DNA of 41,603 nt from positions 1 to 41,603 of the forward strand of contig CANRVK010000002.1 of the NCBI GenBank assembly GCA_947643285.1, in the 5' to 3' direction. The notes below the pieces were generated by a model. The model made no database searches. It saw only the letters and a program-made list of their open reading frames with translations, and was not told the origin of the DNA. Source of the stretch: an uncultured Eubacteriaceae bacterium (GTDB lineage: Bacteria > Bacillota > Clostridia > Lachnospirales > Lachnospiraceae). The position numbers and the translations under genes were made by a program. Within the stretch, counting starts at the first letter, position 1; each line of letters opens with the position of its first letter. This document shows, in pieces, positions 1 to 9,799 of the stretch.

Positions 1-78
1 TCTTGCGAAACAGCTCATTAAGTGCCGACGTCTTCCAAGGGGTTTCTTTTGGAATTCCTTTCTTCTCGATGCTAGTTT
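1..78 (-). repeat. Partial copy (A) of a ~160-bp structured intergenic repeat, cut by the window edge
   Basis: cattaagtgccgacgtcttccaaggggtttcttttggaattcctttcttctcgatgctagttt aligns with copy C (5101-5168). Confidence 0.8.
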
Positions 79-154
79 ATCACATGGGCAAATTTATAAA
101 ATATCATAATTGTTATTAAGTTATAGTAGCTACTTTTCAATCTAAAAAATCCTA

Positions 155-326
155 GAATAGCCAAAAAACTAGCAAAGGCAAGGAAATATTCCAAAAGAAG
201 CCCCTTGGAAGACGTTGGTACTTAATAAGCAGTTCCGCAAGGAGCGGGGCTGCGAATTTAGTACCATTACGTCTGGAACGGAGCGAAAGCGCGGCTTCGT
301 TGGAATATTCCTTGCCTGCGCGAACC
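155..326 (+). repeat. Structured intergenic repeat, copy B
   Basis: Shares gaagccccttggaagacgttggtactta...gcgaatttagtaccaNtacgtctggaacggagcga(a/g)agcgcggcttcgttggaat with copies C and D; terminal arms ggcaaggaaatattccaa / ttggaatattccttgcc. Confidence 0.88.
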
Positions 327-441
327 TTCCGCTAAAATGTCCTCCTAACTAATTTTCCCTCTCTCCCTTACCACCTTCACTAAATTTATTTATAATAAAA
401 AATCCTACCTATCGGAAAATAAAACCGATAGATAGAATCCC

Positions 442-1461
442 CTATAAAGATGCTGTATTATAACAATATTCCTCCTGAACTACACTCACACACCTTGTAT
501 TGCTCATCCACTCATAAAATAAAATATTCTTATTTTCTTTCTTAGAAAAAAGCCTCCCCAATAAAATCAGTCCAATTAAAGCAAATGGCATTAATATTCC
601 ATAATATAAAATCCCATTTCGGATTACTGCCTGCCATAAAGAAGGCGCATTTCCTGTCTTGTCCACTACCCGAATCCTCAATATCCACATTCCCGGAGTA
701 TATCCCTTCGTAAAATATAAAACCAAAATAAAATACATTCCTCCTACTGTAAAAGATCCAAACGCTATTGTCAATACAATCACAACTCCATCTATTATAA
801 AAGCTAATAATCTTCTTATAACAGAAACTCTCTTCCCTTTTTTATATGCTATTTCATCTAACGCTTTTTTGCTCGGCAATAAATATCCTAATACTGGTTC
901 TACAAAAAATCCTATCATGCCACCGCTGGTATTTAAAAATAAATCATCTACATCAAATAAACGATATGGTCTTTTATAAATCCCATATAATCCGCTTAAC
1001 TGCGTCAATTCAAAAAATAAACTCAATAGAAAACTAAAAAGGAAAACTTTTTTCCAATTACATCGAAAATAATATCTCATATAGATTCCAAATGGTACAA
1101 ATAACAAAATATTGCAAACCACTTGTAAAAAACAATTTTGTTTCATTGCTGATAACCATGTTTCTGGTTGATCTATCACAAATACTGTTTCTTTAAAAAA
1201 ATCCCTCACAAATTGAAATGGAAGAAGCTGTGTCATAGGTCCTGTAGCATTTAAAGCTTCTTCTTTAGAAGGCAGAGGCAAGATAACCAAAAGATACATA
1301 CAAAGTACATATAATACAAAAGAATATAAAACAACCGATCGAAACCATGGAATAGAACCATATTTTCTATATTGAAATACCATATATGGAAAAGTGATAA
1401 GCACTGCAATAAATGGAAATAAAATAAGTGCTGACTTAATCGCTATAAAATAAGTATTCAT
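442..1461 (-). CDS. VanZ-like / RDD-domain membrane protein
   Basis: ORF with many hydrophobic helices; N-terminal VanZ-like segment (NILLFVPFGIYMRYYF...FELTQLSGLYGIYKRPYRLFDVDDLFLNTSGGMIGF) and C-terminal RDD-like segment (RRLLAFIIDGVVIVL); SD aggaggt upstream. Confidence 0.85.
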   Translation of the reverse strand: MNTYFIAIKSALILFPFIAVLITFPYMVFQYRKYGSIPWFRSVVLYSFVLYVLCMYLLVILPLPSKEEALNATGPMTQLLPFQFVRDFFKETVFVIDQPETWLSAMKQNCFLQVVCNILLFVPFGIYMRYYFRCNWKKVFLFSFLLSLFFELTQLSGLYGIYKRPYRLFDVDDLFLNTSGGMIGFFVEPVLGYLLPSKKALDEIAYKKGKRVSVIRRLLAFIIDGVVIVLTIAFGSFTVGGMYFILVLYFTKGYTPGMWILRIRVVDKTGNAPSLWQAVIRNGILYYGILMPFALIGLILLGRLFSKKENKNILFYEWMSNTRCVSVVQEEYCYNTASL

Positions 1462-1579
1462 AAAAATTACCTCCTTTATTTGATACCTCTATTATAGCAA
1501 ATACAGCAAAACTTTCCATTTATCGGGCTTACATTTTAAATTATATCCTTACAGTTTTGTAAGATACTATATTTCTGTT

Positions 1580-4500
1580 TTATAAAAGATCAAATAAACT
1601 CATTTGAACTCCTTGTGTTTCTTCTTTTTTCTTTTTCTTTTTTCCTTTTTCTTTATGAAAATTTTCCTCTTTTAAATCCTCTAAAAATACAGATCTTTCT
1701 TTTGAAGTCAATAAAATAAGCTCTTCTTTCGCTCTTGTGATCCCCACATAAAATAGCCTTCTTTCTTCTTCTATATCCACTCCTCGATTCACCATTTCTA
1801 ATGGAAGTGTCCCTTTCTTGATTCCACATAAAAATACGACCGGAAATTCCAATCCTTTTGCAGCATGTAATGTTATTAAAGATACTGCCGAGGAGCGATA
1901 CATTTTTTCTGTGCTTCTCTCAAAATCCCCTTCTTGTCCAAACCTCAGATTGTCTAAAAATGCTTTCATCTCTTTATAAAAAACTGCCATTCCCTCTAAT
2001 TTTTCAAACGCTTTTTCCCCTTCTAGACCATTTTTTTCTTTCCACTCTTTCAATAATTCCTGCGGACTCTCTTTCTTTATTTTACCATAAAAATATCGTA
2101 TCGTTCCTATCCACTCATTTCTTATCCCTAATTCTCTTTCCCATTCTTCTAATATCTCCTCCGTCCATTCCTCATTTCTCTTTTCTTTGATCCACTCGAA
2201 ACACTGCTCTATCACATCTTCTGTATATCCTTCTATCCCTTGCAAATAAATTCTGAGAGAAATCAAATCTCTCGGTTCTAACAGAAATCGGAAAAAAGAA
2301 ATCGCTTCTTGTACTGTTTCATCATCTAAAAAATCATCTCTGCCCACTATTTTACAAGGAATACTCTCTTTTCTTAAACACATTTCTAATGTCTTCGCCT
2401 GCTGATGTGTGCGATATAAAACAGCGATTTCATCAAAGCCTCTGATTCTATCCTGTTTTGCTATGCTACTGTGGATATCTAACATATCCATACCACCTGT
2501 CATCGCATTGATCTGCTTTGCAATATAAATTCCCTCTGATAATTCACTTTCTGTTGTCACTAAAGTAACTTCTTCTCCTCTTTCTTCCTTAAAAAATGGA
2601 ATCAAAATATCCTGATTCTCTTTTTTTATGGCACAAAGGGCACAATCGATAATCTCTTTTGTAGATCTATAATTTTTTACTAATCTAATCTCTCTCACGT
2701 CTTCAAAGTCTTTCTTCAACTGCAAAAAATATTTCGCATTAGAACCTCGGAAACCATAAATTGCTTGATCTGGATCGCCGATAACAAATAATCCCTTTCC
2801 TCTTTCCTTCCATTTTTTCACCAATTCGTATTGTATTTCATTCATATCCTGAAATTCATCTACAAAGAGATATTTTCCTTCATCTTCTGACAATTCTTCC
2901 TGTTTCATCTCTAATGCCAATCTCAATAAATCATCAAAATCTACAAAAGATAATCTATCCAACTCCTTTTGATATTCTTCTATAATTTCTTCCCATTCGC
3001 CATTTTTCCAATGATGCGATAAAGGGATTCTATTCTTATATCGGGAAATTTCTTGTAATAAATTCTTTGTAGAAATCTTCAATTTTTTTCGCTGTGTGAT
3101 TTCTTTTATCACCTGATTCGCCTGATAATCTTCTATCACTATCCACTCTTTTTCACTCTTCAAAAGCATCTGATAACAGATTCCATGAAATGTCCCTATT
3201 TCGATCCCTTCTATTGCTTTCTTTCCACTCAATCGCTTTTCTAAACGCTCTCTCATTTCCTGTGCTGCTTTATTTGTAAAAGTAACCGCCCTAATCTGTG
3301 CTGGATTCACCTGACACTCTGATATCAAATATACAATTCTTTCAATCAGTGTCTTGGTTTTTCCCGTCCCCGGTCCGGCAATTACACTTATCACCTCTTC
3401 CTTCGCACAAACCGCTGCCATCTGTTCTTCATTTAACGCTTCTTTCGTTTCTTCTTTCAGATTCTTCTTTTCCTCTTCTTTTAATATATCTATTTTCTGT
3501 TGTTCTTCCTTCTCTTCTGTCACTGCTGTTTCAGAGGAAAATATCATACTGTCAAATAAACTCACCTGTCCATATATATTATTTGTTTCTTCTTTTTTTA
3601 ATACCTGTATCACCCCATATTCCCCATCATACCCTGCTGTCCTCTCCACTTGTCCTGTGCGCAGTCGGTGAATTCCTTCTTCTAAAAAGTTCCCTGCGCA
3701 ATGTCTGATATCTTCTAAAGGTATTTCCCTTAAAATAGAAAATTCCGCTCCTAACTCCTTTAACATCTTTTCATATTGTAGATTCACTTTACTGCTTGTC
3801 ACTGCACATCCCATCGCAGAAGCTATCACCTCTGGAAGAGGTACTAAACTTTCAAATCCTTTCGCCGTGGGCAGGATAAATCCTTCTTCTCTATCCGCTA
3901 ATTCTTCCACTCGATGAAGCACTCCTATTGTAATCTTCCTTCCACAAACAGGACAGATGCCATTATATTTTTTTGTTTCCGCTGGTGTCAAAGAAAGATT
4001 ACATTTCCTATGTCCATCTAAAAAATATTTTCCTTCTTCTGGAAAAAATTCAATCGTCCCACAAAATCCCTCACCTCTCTGAATCGCACCTTCCAATCCC
4101 TGATAAGATAACTCTATCTCCAACAAATTAGCTTCTCTTCCCAATTTTGATGGAGAATGAGCGTCTGAATTAGATATTAATTGATAGCGATCTAATGCGG
4201 ATAATCTCCAATTCATCGCTGGATCAGAAGATAATCCTGTTTCTAATGCATGAATATAAGGTGTTAAATCTTCAAAACAGTCCTCTATTCTATCAAATCC
4301 AGAAAATGCACCAAATAAAGAGAAATGAGGTGTCCAGATATGTGCTGGTACAAAAATAGCATCTTTACAGATCTCTAATGTAATTTCCAAAAGATCTCTG
4401 CTATCTAATCCTAAAATAGGTCTTCCATCTGAATGTATATTTCCAATCGTTTCTAATTTATGTGATAAATTTTCTGCATCTTCTAAACTAGGTAGCAAAA

Positions 4501-4834
4501 TTACATTATGTATCTTTCTCACTCTATCTCCTTTTTTATAAATAGAGCTAATTTCTCCTGATACCACAAATCTGGGTTTCCTATTATCATCTGTAATACC
4601 ATCTTTTATTCGACATTCCTCTTTTAAAACATAAAGACCATTTTCAGCAGGAATCAATTTTTCCTTCAGTTCCTCTCTCCAAGCAGGATGTGTGAAATCC
4701 CCTGTTCCCACAATATCAATTCCCTTTCTTCTCGCCCATAACTCTAATGTTTCTGGAGAACAATCCTTGCTCGTAGCTCTAGAATATCTAGAATGAACAT
4801 GTAAATCCGCTATATAAGATTTTGTATTTTTCAT
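1580..4834 (-). CDS. EndoQ-like PHP endonuclease fused to UvrD/PcrA-family SF1 helicase
   Basis: N-terminus ADLHVHSRYSRATSKD...GNIHSDGRPILGLD...PAHIWTPHFS...ETGLSSDPAMNWRLSALDRYQLISNSDAHSPSKLGREAN with zinc ribbon CNL...CPVCG (TIGR00375/EndoQ); C-terminus with UvrD motifs GPGTGKTKT, DEFQD, GDPDQAIYGFRGS, NYRST, TLHAAKGLEFPVVF, VGITRAKEEL. Confidence 0.93.
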   Translation of the reverse strand: MKNTKSYIADLHVHSRYSRATSKDCSPETLELWARRKGIDIVGTGDFTHPAWREELKEKLIPAENGLYVLKEECRIKDGITDDNRKPRFVVSGEISSIYKKGDRVRKIHNVILLPSLEDAENLSHKLETIGNIHSDGRPILGLDSRDLLEITLEICKDAIFVPAHIWTPHFSLFGAFSGFDRIEDCFEDLTPYIHALETGLSSDPAMNWRLSALDRYQLISNSDAHSPSKLGREANLLEIELSYQGLEGAIQRGEGFCGTIEFFPEEGKYFLDGHRKCNLSLTPAETKKYNGICPVCGRKITIGVLHRVEELADREEGFILPTAKGFESLVPLPEVIASAMGCAVTSSKVNLQYEKMLKELGAEFSILREIPLEDIRHCAGNFLEEGIHRLRTGQVERTAGYDGEYGVIQVLKKEETNNIYGQVSLFDSMIFSSETAVTEEKEEQQKIDILKEEEKKNLKEETKEALNEEQMAAVCAKEEVISVIAGPGTGKTKTLIERIVYLISECQVNPAQIRAVTFTNKAAQEMRERLEKRLSGKKAIEGIEIGTFHGICYQMLLKSEKEWIVIEDYQANQVIKEITQRKKLKISTKNLLQEISRYKNRIPLSHHWKNGEWEEIIEEYQKELDRLSFVDFDDLLRLALEMKQEELSEDEGKYLFVDEFQDMNEIQYELVKKWKERGKGLFVIGDPDQAIYGFRGSNAKYFLQLKKDFEDVREIRLVKNYRSTKEIIDCALCAIKKENQDILIPFFKEERGEEVTLVTTESELSEGIYIAKQINAMTGGMDMLDIHSSIAKQDRIRGFDEIAVLYRTHQQAKTLEMCLRKESIPCKIVGRDDFLDDETVQEAISFFRFLLEPRDLISLRIYLQGIEGYTEDVIEQCFEWIKEKRNEEWTEEILEEWERELGIRNEWIGTIRYFYGKIKKESPQELLKEWKEKNGLEGEKAFEKLEGMAVFYKEMKAFLDNLRFGQEGDFERSTEKMYRSSAVSLITLHAAKGLEFPVVFLCGIKKGTLPLEMVNRGVDIEEERRLFYVGITRAKEELILLTSKERSVFLEDLKEENFHKEKGKKKKKKEETQGVQMSLFDLL

Positions 4835-5011
4835 TTGTTTTTCTCCTATTTTATCTTTAAAATTTTTTTCTTTTTCGTCGATCTTTTTTATTCTTTCTTA
4901 TAACAAAATAACAAATATTTGAGTAAATGTAAAAATAGTAATTACTCCTATTATATACCATCAGTCTAATTTTGCAACCTTTTTTTTAATAATACATCAG
5001 AAATGAATTCG

Positions 5012-5181
5012 TTTCGCACGGGGAAGAAAAGATTCCAACGAAACCGCGCTCTCGCTCCGTTCCAGACGTAATGGTACTAAATTCGCACCCCTTGTCAGGG
5101 CTGCTTATTAAGTACCAACGTCTTCCAAGGGGCTTCTTTTGGAATTCCTTTCTTCCCCGTGCTAGTTTCTGGCTATTCTAC
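5012..5181 (-). repeat. Structured intergenic repeat, copy C
   Basis: Reverse-oriented copy; terminal arms gcacggggaagaaaagattcc (5016-5036) and ggaattcctttcttccccgtgc (5141-5162) are near-complementary. Confidence 0.88.
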
Positions 5182-5654
5182 CTTTTATATCTATCATAGT
5201 TCTAAGCTTTAATTTTATCGATGTTCATACTCTATCATTGTAAAATTTTAACAGTAATATAGAGTTTTGGGGATTTTCTCTTTTTATCCTATTAAAAATA
5301 AAAAATTGGTATATTATAAACCATTGTAGGGCATAAATAGCCTATATTAATACTGTAGAGATAGTATAAAGTTTAAGAAACAGAAAGCTCATTGACTTTA
5401 GATAATGAGTAGTTCACAACATCTATATTCATAACATGAACTTACCAAAAATGACAAAGAGCTTATATTCCTAAATAAATATATCTACTTACATAGATAT
5501 CACTATAAAAATTTCAATTACTTTACATTTTCACAATTTCTAATTCATAATCTGACCTTTCTTTTTATTTTTATAGATCATGTTCTTTCATATTCATTCA
5601 AAATAATAAATAAACTTATCATCTATTTGTTCATCGAAAATACTTCTTACTTCT

Positions 5655-5836
5655 ATAATAGAATAATCAGCAAACTAGCGCAGGGAAGCACCTATTCCAA
5701 AAGAAGCCCCTTGGAAGACGTTGGTACTTAATGAGCAAACCCACAAGAAGTGGGATTTGCGAATTTAGTACCACTACGTCTGGAACGGAGCGAGAGCGCG
5801 GCTTCGTTGGAATAGGTGCTTCCCTGTGCGGAAACC
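5655..5836 (+). repeat. Structured intergenic repeat, copy D
   Basis: Arms cagggaagcacctattccaa / ttggaataggtgcttccctg form a perfect 20-bp inverted repeat; conserved core shared with B and C. Confidence 0.9.
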
Positions 5837-5920
5837 CTGCTTCAACTATAAAAAATCATACATATCCTTAACAAATAACATAAATACTGAAACAAAGCAC
5901 TCACACAAATAATAAACCTA

Positions 5921-5960
5921 AAAACACCTGCGCATCTAAAACCTCTCTGTGCGCAGGTAT
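5921..5960 (-). terminator. Intrinsic terminator of the SEC-C gene
   Basis: acctgcgca...tgtgcgcaggt stem; read on the minus strand it is followed by a T run (ttttta). Confidence 0.75.
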
Positions 5961-5968
5961 TTCATCAT

Positions 5969-7102
5969 TTAACTTTTTCTTTTTCTTCCACAACAGTCCT
6001 TAAATTTTCTTCCACTGCCACATGGACAAAGATCATTTGGATATATTTTCCTCTCCTTTATCTTTTTAAATTCAACAATATTAGCTTCTCTTCTTCTAAG
6101 CCCTTTTAATTCTTTCTGTTTATGTCCTCGATTTATAATTAATCTTGTATCTTCACATAGATTTTTGATTAATTTGGTTACTCTTCTTCTCTGTTTCTCA
6201 TTTATAATTTCTACTCCATGTTGTTTTAAAATATCATACACATCTTCTGTCTGACATCCAAAACCAATCGCCTGCTGAATTAATGCAACAGCCATTTCTG
6301 CTATTCCTTCAAATCCTTTCATCTCTGTTTTCATATAGAGAGTAAATTCTTTTAATGCTTCACTATCAACGAAATATCCATATTTTACATAAGTTTCTAT
6401 CTCTTCTACAGATGGAATATAAAACCCTCGATTTCCTTGATATAACTGCAAATACTTATATACTTCTCCTTCTAATAAAGAGCTATGAATACATAAATTT
6501 TTAGAAATAACAAAATCATAGAGAAATTCTGGAACTTCTTTCATTTCCTCTATAATCTGCTCCTCTGTTAATTCAATTCCAAATTTTTGATGGAATATTT
6601 TAGATATAATAAACAATGGAGCTACCCCATATAAAACTCCTGCTATTTGAAAGCAGTCAATTAAAAAACTTCTATATTGTCTTTTTTTATGAAATGCTTT
6701 TCTATCTAATTGTTTATAAGCTTCTATCACATCCTCTGGAATATCAATAAATTCCAATCCATAAAATCCACAATATCCAGCATCTAATATTCTTCCATAT
6801 AATGCTACATCATCTATTTTATAAATTCCCTTGGCTTTTATAACATCTTGAAATGCCTCTATTTCATCATCTCGTAAACAAATAAAAAATCTTTCTATTA
6901 TTTCTGGTTTTAAAAGATTCTTTACTGCATAAATTACTAAATCTGATTTTGTATAACCGGAATATCCCTTTATCCCGTGCATTTTCAAAATTTCTATAAT
7001 ATCTCGTTTTGTATAGCATTGATAAATATCTCTTAAAGAATGGATATTTTGCTCTAAAATATTAGGTGTTTCTTTTTCTGCTAGTAATTGATATGCTTTC
7101 AT
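5969..7102 (-). CDS. SEC-C motif protein of unknown function
   Basis: C-terminal YPNDLCPCGSGRKFKDCCGRKRKS is a SEC-C zinc-binding motif; SAP/Rho-N-like segment near the N-terminus. Confidence 0.85.
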   Translation of the reverse strand: MKAYQLLAEKETPNILEQNIHSLRDIYQCYTKRDIIEILKMHGIKGYSGYTKSDLVIYAVKNLLKPEIIERFFICLRDDEIEAFQDVIKAKGIYKIDDVALYGRILDAGYCGFYGLEFIDIPEDVIEAYKQLDRKAFHKKRQYRSFLIDCFQIAGVLYGVAPLFIISKIFHQKFGIELTEEQIIEEMKEVPEFLYDFVISKNLCIHSSLLEGEVYKYLQLYQGNRGFYIPSVEEIETYVKYGYFVDSEALKEFTLYMKTEMKGFEGIAEMAVALIQQAIGFGCQTEDVYDILKQHGVEIINEKQRRRVTKLIKNLCEDTRLIINRGHKQKELKGLRRREANIVEFKKIKERKIYPNDLCPCGSGRKFKDCCGRKRKS

Positions 7103-7516
7103 TCATTTTGCTACTTAAAAATATAGTTAGTCTAAAAGTTTTTTATCATTGGAAAATTTACTTTTATCGTATCTTATCTTGTAGCCCTTGCCTCCCTTCT
7201 TATTGCTCGTTTGTTACTTTTCTATGATTTTTTTATTTATCACAAAGTTATTTTATGATTCGTCTTTTATCGTTAGTACTTTCCATTGGTATCTTACCAT
7301 TCTAACTCAAGAAATACAATGCTATTTTGTGATTTTCTATTTTTATACATATTTATGTCACATTTATTTCATTTTTTTCCAATTATATCCATATATATCA
7401 TATAGAATAGTATATATATACCAATTTTATGGATTATTTTTGTACTGTAAAATAATAGAAAATGCTGATATAAAATATTTTTTGTATGATATTTCTATTA
7501 TTATTTTTAGATAAAA

Positions 7517-7584
7517 TAAAATGATTCCGAATCATTTATTTATAGTATCATACATAACTTAATAAAAGTTTCGGAATCATTTTG
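7517..7584. terminator. Hairpin / likely terminator
   Basis: aaaatgattccgaa ... ttcggaatcatttt inverted repeat in the gap between minus-strand genes. Confidence 0.6.
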
Positions 7585-7630
7585 ATCGAATTTTTTAATG
7601 AATGAAATTATTTTTGAAATATAAAAAATC

Positions 7631-9055
7631 TTATTGTTTTATAAAATTCACAATATCTTGTATTACTTGTTTATCTATACTTTGTTTTGTATAATATTCT
7701 GCTCCTGCATTTTTTCTCTCTCCTTGCATGAAAATATGTGTCAATCCCGGATAAGAGTGAAATGTCCAATTCTCTTTTTCTCCAAATTTATTTTTCCAAT
7801 TTGTAAAATCTTCCATTGTGACCTGATAATCTTCTTCTCCTTGTAAAACTAGACAAGGAACTTCTATCTTCTCGGCTGCGACTAATGGCTGATAATTATT
7901 GATATCTTTCCAATATGCAACATAAGTGTTAAATATTTGAGTATCTTCTTCTGTTGAATCCAAGCTATCAAATTTCTCCAATTCCTCATATGTTTTTTTC
8001 ATTTCTTCTTTTTGCTCTTCACTTGGATTTTCTATTAAGCCGAATAAAAATTCATATTGTTCTTTCATGATATCAGTAAATTTTCTAGTAGGAGCAGCTA
8101 GAAAAATATAACCAGCCACTGTTTCAGTGGTGTTCTCTGCTACTTGAGGAAGCAATTCCCCTCCTAGACTATGTCCTAATACATAGACTCTATCAGCATC
8201 AATATTTTCTAATGTTTTTATCATCGCAATCGCAGTTACAGCATCTTCCACTGTTTCTTCGTATACAGTAGCCTCTTTATCTCCGACAAAGCTTTCTGGA
8301 TATACTTTTGTTCTCTTATCATAACGATAAGAAGCTATCCCTTGTTTTGCTAATTCCCATGCGATATCTTGAAATGGTTTATTCGCTCCTATCGTTTCAT
8401 CTCTGTCATTTGGTCCTGAGCCATGCACGAAAATCACAACAGGATATTTTCCTTCCTGTTCTGGTTTTGTAAATGTTCCCGGCAAACTCATTCCATTTCC
8501 GATATCTAATGCCATTTCTTCTTCTATAATTCCCTCTGGAATATTTTTCTCTTCTTCTCCTGTATAATTTGACACATTAATTCCTGTGATCTTTCCGTCT
8601 TCTGTAAATACAATATTTATATTCACATTCTGTGCCTCGAAATTGCAGGGAATACTCACCGTGGTGTATGGCTTTTGTTCTATTATTTCTGGTGTCTGCT
8701 GATTTTTTAATGCTCCTAAGGTTGTGATGATTTGTTCCATAGAGGTTATCAGACTCCCATCATCAATTACTTCTTGCATCTTAGTATCATAAATAAAATC
8801 ACTGCTCAATTTATCAAAAGATTGTTCTGATAATAGTTTTACATAATTTTCTGCTATTTTTTGCATTTCTTCTTTGGAAATAGCAGTTGTGTTGGAACTA
8901 TTAGTATCAGAAGTCTGTTCTGTACTCTCTTGTGATGTTGTGCTAGTTATTTGAGTAGTATCTGTTTCTGGATTTTGCTTTTTTCCGCAGGCAGTTAAAC
9001 TTAGTGCTAGACATCCTGTTATTACTATAACTTTATAGAATATTTTTCTTTTCAT
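7631..9055 (-). CDS. Alpha/beta hydrolase lipoprotein with DUF3887-like N-terminal domain
   Basis: Lipobox LSLTAC; VIFVHGSGPNDRDE and GHSLGGEL nucleophile elbow; GLTHIFM histidine region. Confidence 0.88.
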   Translation of the reverse strand: MKRKIFYKVIVITGCLALSLTACGKKQNPETDTTQITSTTSQESTEQTSDTNSSNTTAISKEEMQKIAENYVKLLSEQSFDKLSSDFIYDTKMQEVIDDGSLITSMEQIITTLGALKNQQTPEIIEQKPYTTVSIPCNFEAQNVNINIVFTEDGKITGINVSNYTGEEEKNIPEGIIEEEMALDIGNGMSLPGTFTKPEQEGKYPVVIFVHGSGPNDRDETIGANKPFQDIAWELAKQGIASYRYDKRTKVYPESFVGDKEATVYEETVEDAVTAIAMIKTLENIDADRVYVLGHSLGGELLPQVAENTTETVAGYIFLAAPTRKFTDIMKEQYEFLFGLIENPSEEQKEEMKKTYEELEKFDSLDSTEEDTQIFNTYVAYWKDINNYQPLVAAEKIEVPCLVLQGEEDYQVTMEDFTNWKNKFGEKENWTFHSYPGLTHIFMQGERKNAGAEYYTKQSIDKQVIQDIVNFIKQ

Positions 9056-9430
9056 AAGAATCCTCCATTTTTTATTGTTTTATTTCCTTCCCCCTTCTTT
9101 TTAACACATTATAATCCTTTTTTATTTTTTTGAATAGTCTATTTTTTTATTTTGTTTATCTATAAATGAGTAAATACAAAGCAGTTTCTATTGAATAGGA
9201 AGCTTTCAAAATTGGTATATTAAACCATTTAGATTATCTTAATACTATGTCAGGTTTTAGTACAAATGAAATTGGAAAATCTTTCGGTTATATTAGTTTA
9301 AGGTTAACCTGTCTTTATTATCTTTATTTCCAAACTATCCAAATATTTATTTCGATATGATATAATAAAGTTGTAACACTAAACAGGAAATAAATGATAT
9401 ACTAAATGAAAGAAAAGAAAGAAGTTACAT

Positions 9431-9668
9431 ATGCCAAAAATCAAGATTTATACACTAGAATTAAAAAAGAAGATTGTAAATTTATATTTAGAAAAAAAAT
9501 ATACAATAAAAAATTTAAGCAAAGAATGCCTGTTAGGAGATAGAACTTTCTGTAAATGAGTGTAGATATTTCATGAAGAATACAAAACAAATCCTAAATT
9601 AAAAGATACAAAGAAATCTCATTCTTGAAAAAGACTATAATATTCTTCACAAAGGAAAAATCGATTAG
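9431..9668 (+). pseudogene. Degenerate IS3-type transposase OrfA (HTH) remnant
   Basis: Reads MPKIKIYTLELKKKIVNLYLEKKYTIKNLSKECLLGDRTFCK* then V*IFHEEYKTNPKLKDTKKSHS*; several in-frame stops. Confidence 0.6.
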
Positions 9669-9690
9669 AACAGTATCTATTTATTGACCA

Positions 9691-9725
9691 GCATAAGCAA
9701 GCGTTTGGTGTTCGCTAGCTTATGC
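9691..9725. other. Strong hairpin, possible terminator or IS end
   Basis: gcataagc-a-agcg tttggtgtt cgct-a-gcttatgc, 12 bp paired with one A-A mismatch. Confidence 0.5.
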
Positions 9726-9799
9726 ATCGAATAGACCTCTTCCCCAAATGTCTATTATAATTACAAAAAAAACAGAAAAAAGTTACTTATCAAATTTCT

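Noticed and set aside
659-1037. Plus-strand ORFs 659..979 and 846..1037
   Set aside because: Antisense to the VanZ/RDD gene; no family signature or RBS.
1858-3708. Plus-strand ORFs 1858..2190, 3298..3708, 3354..3671
   Set aside because: Antisense to the EndoQ-UvrD gene; low-complexity Ser/Phe/Leu-rich translations typical of reversed AT-rich coding.
1-5836. CRISPR array interpretation of the repeats
   Set aside because: Few copies, variable spacing and orientation, ~160-bp units with internal hairpins and no cas genes.
7188-7514. Plus-strand ORF 7188..7514
   Set aside because: Tyr/Phe/Ile-rich translation of AT-rich intergenic DNA, no RBS or homology signature.
5290-9230. Shared string aaaattggtatatta(ta)aaccatt at ~5305 and ~9212
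   Set aside because: Only ~22 bp with an indel in very AT-rich DNA; may be chance or IS debris.
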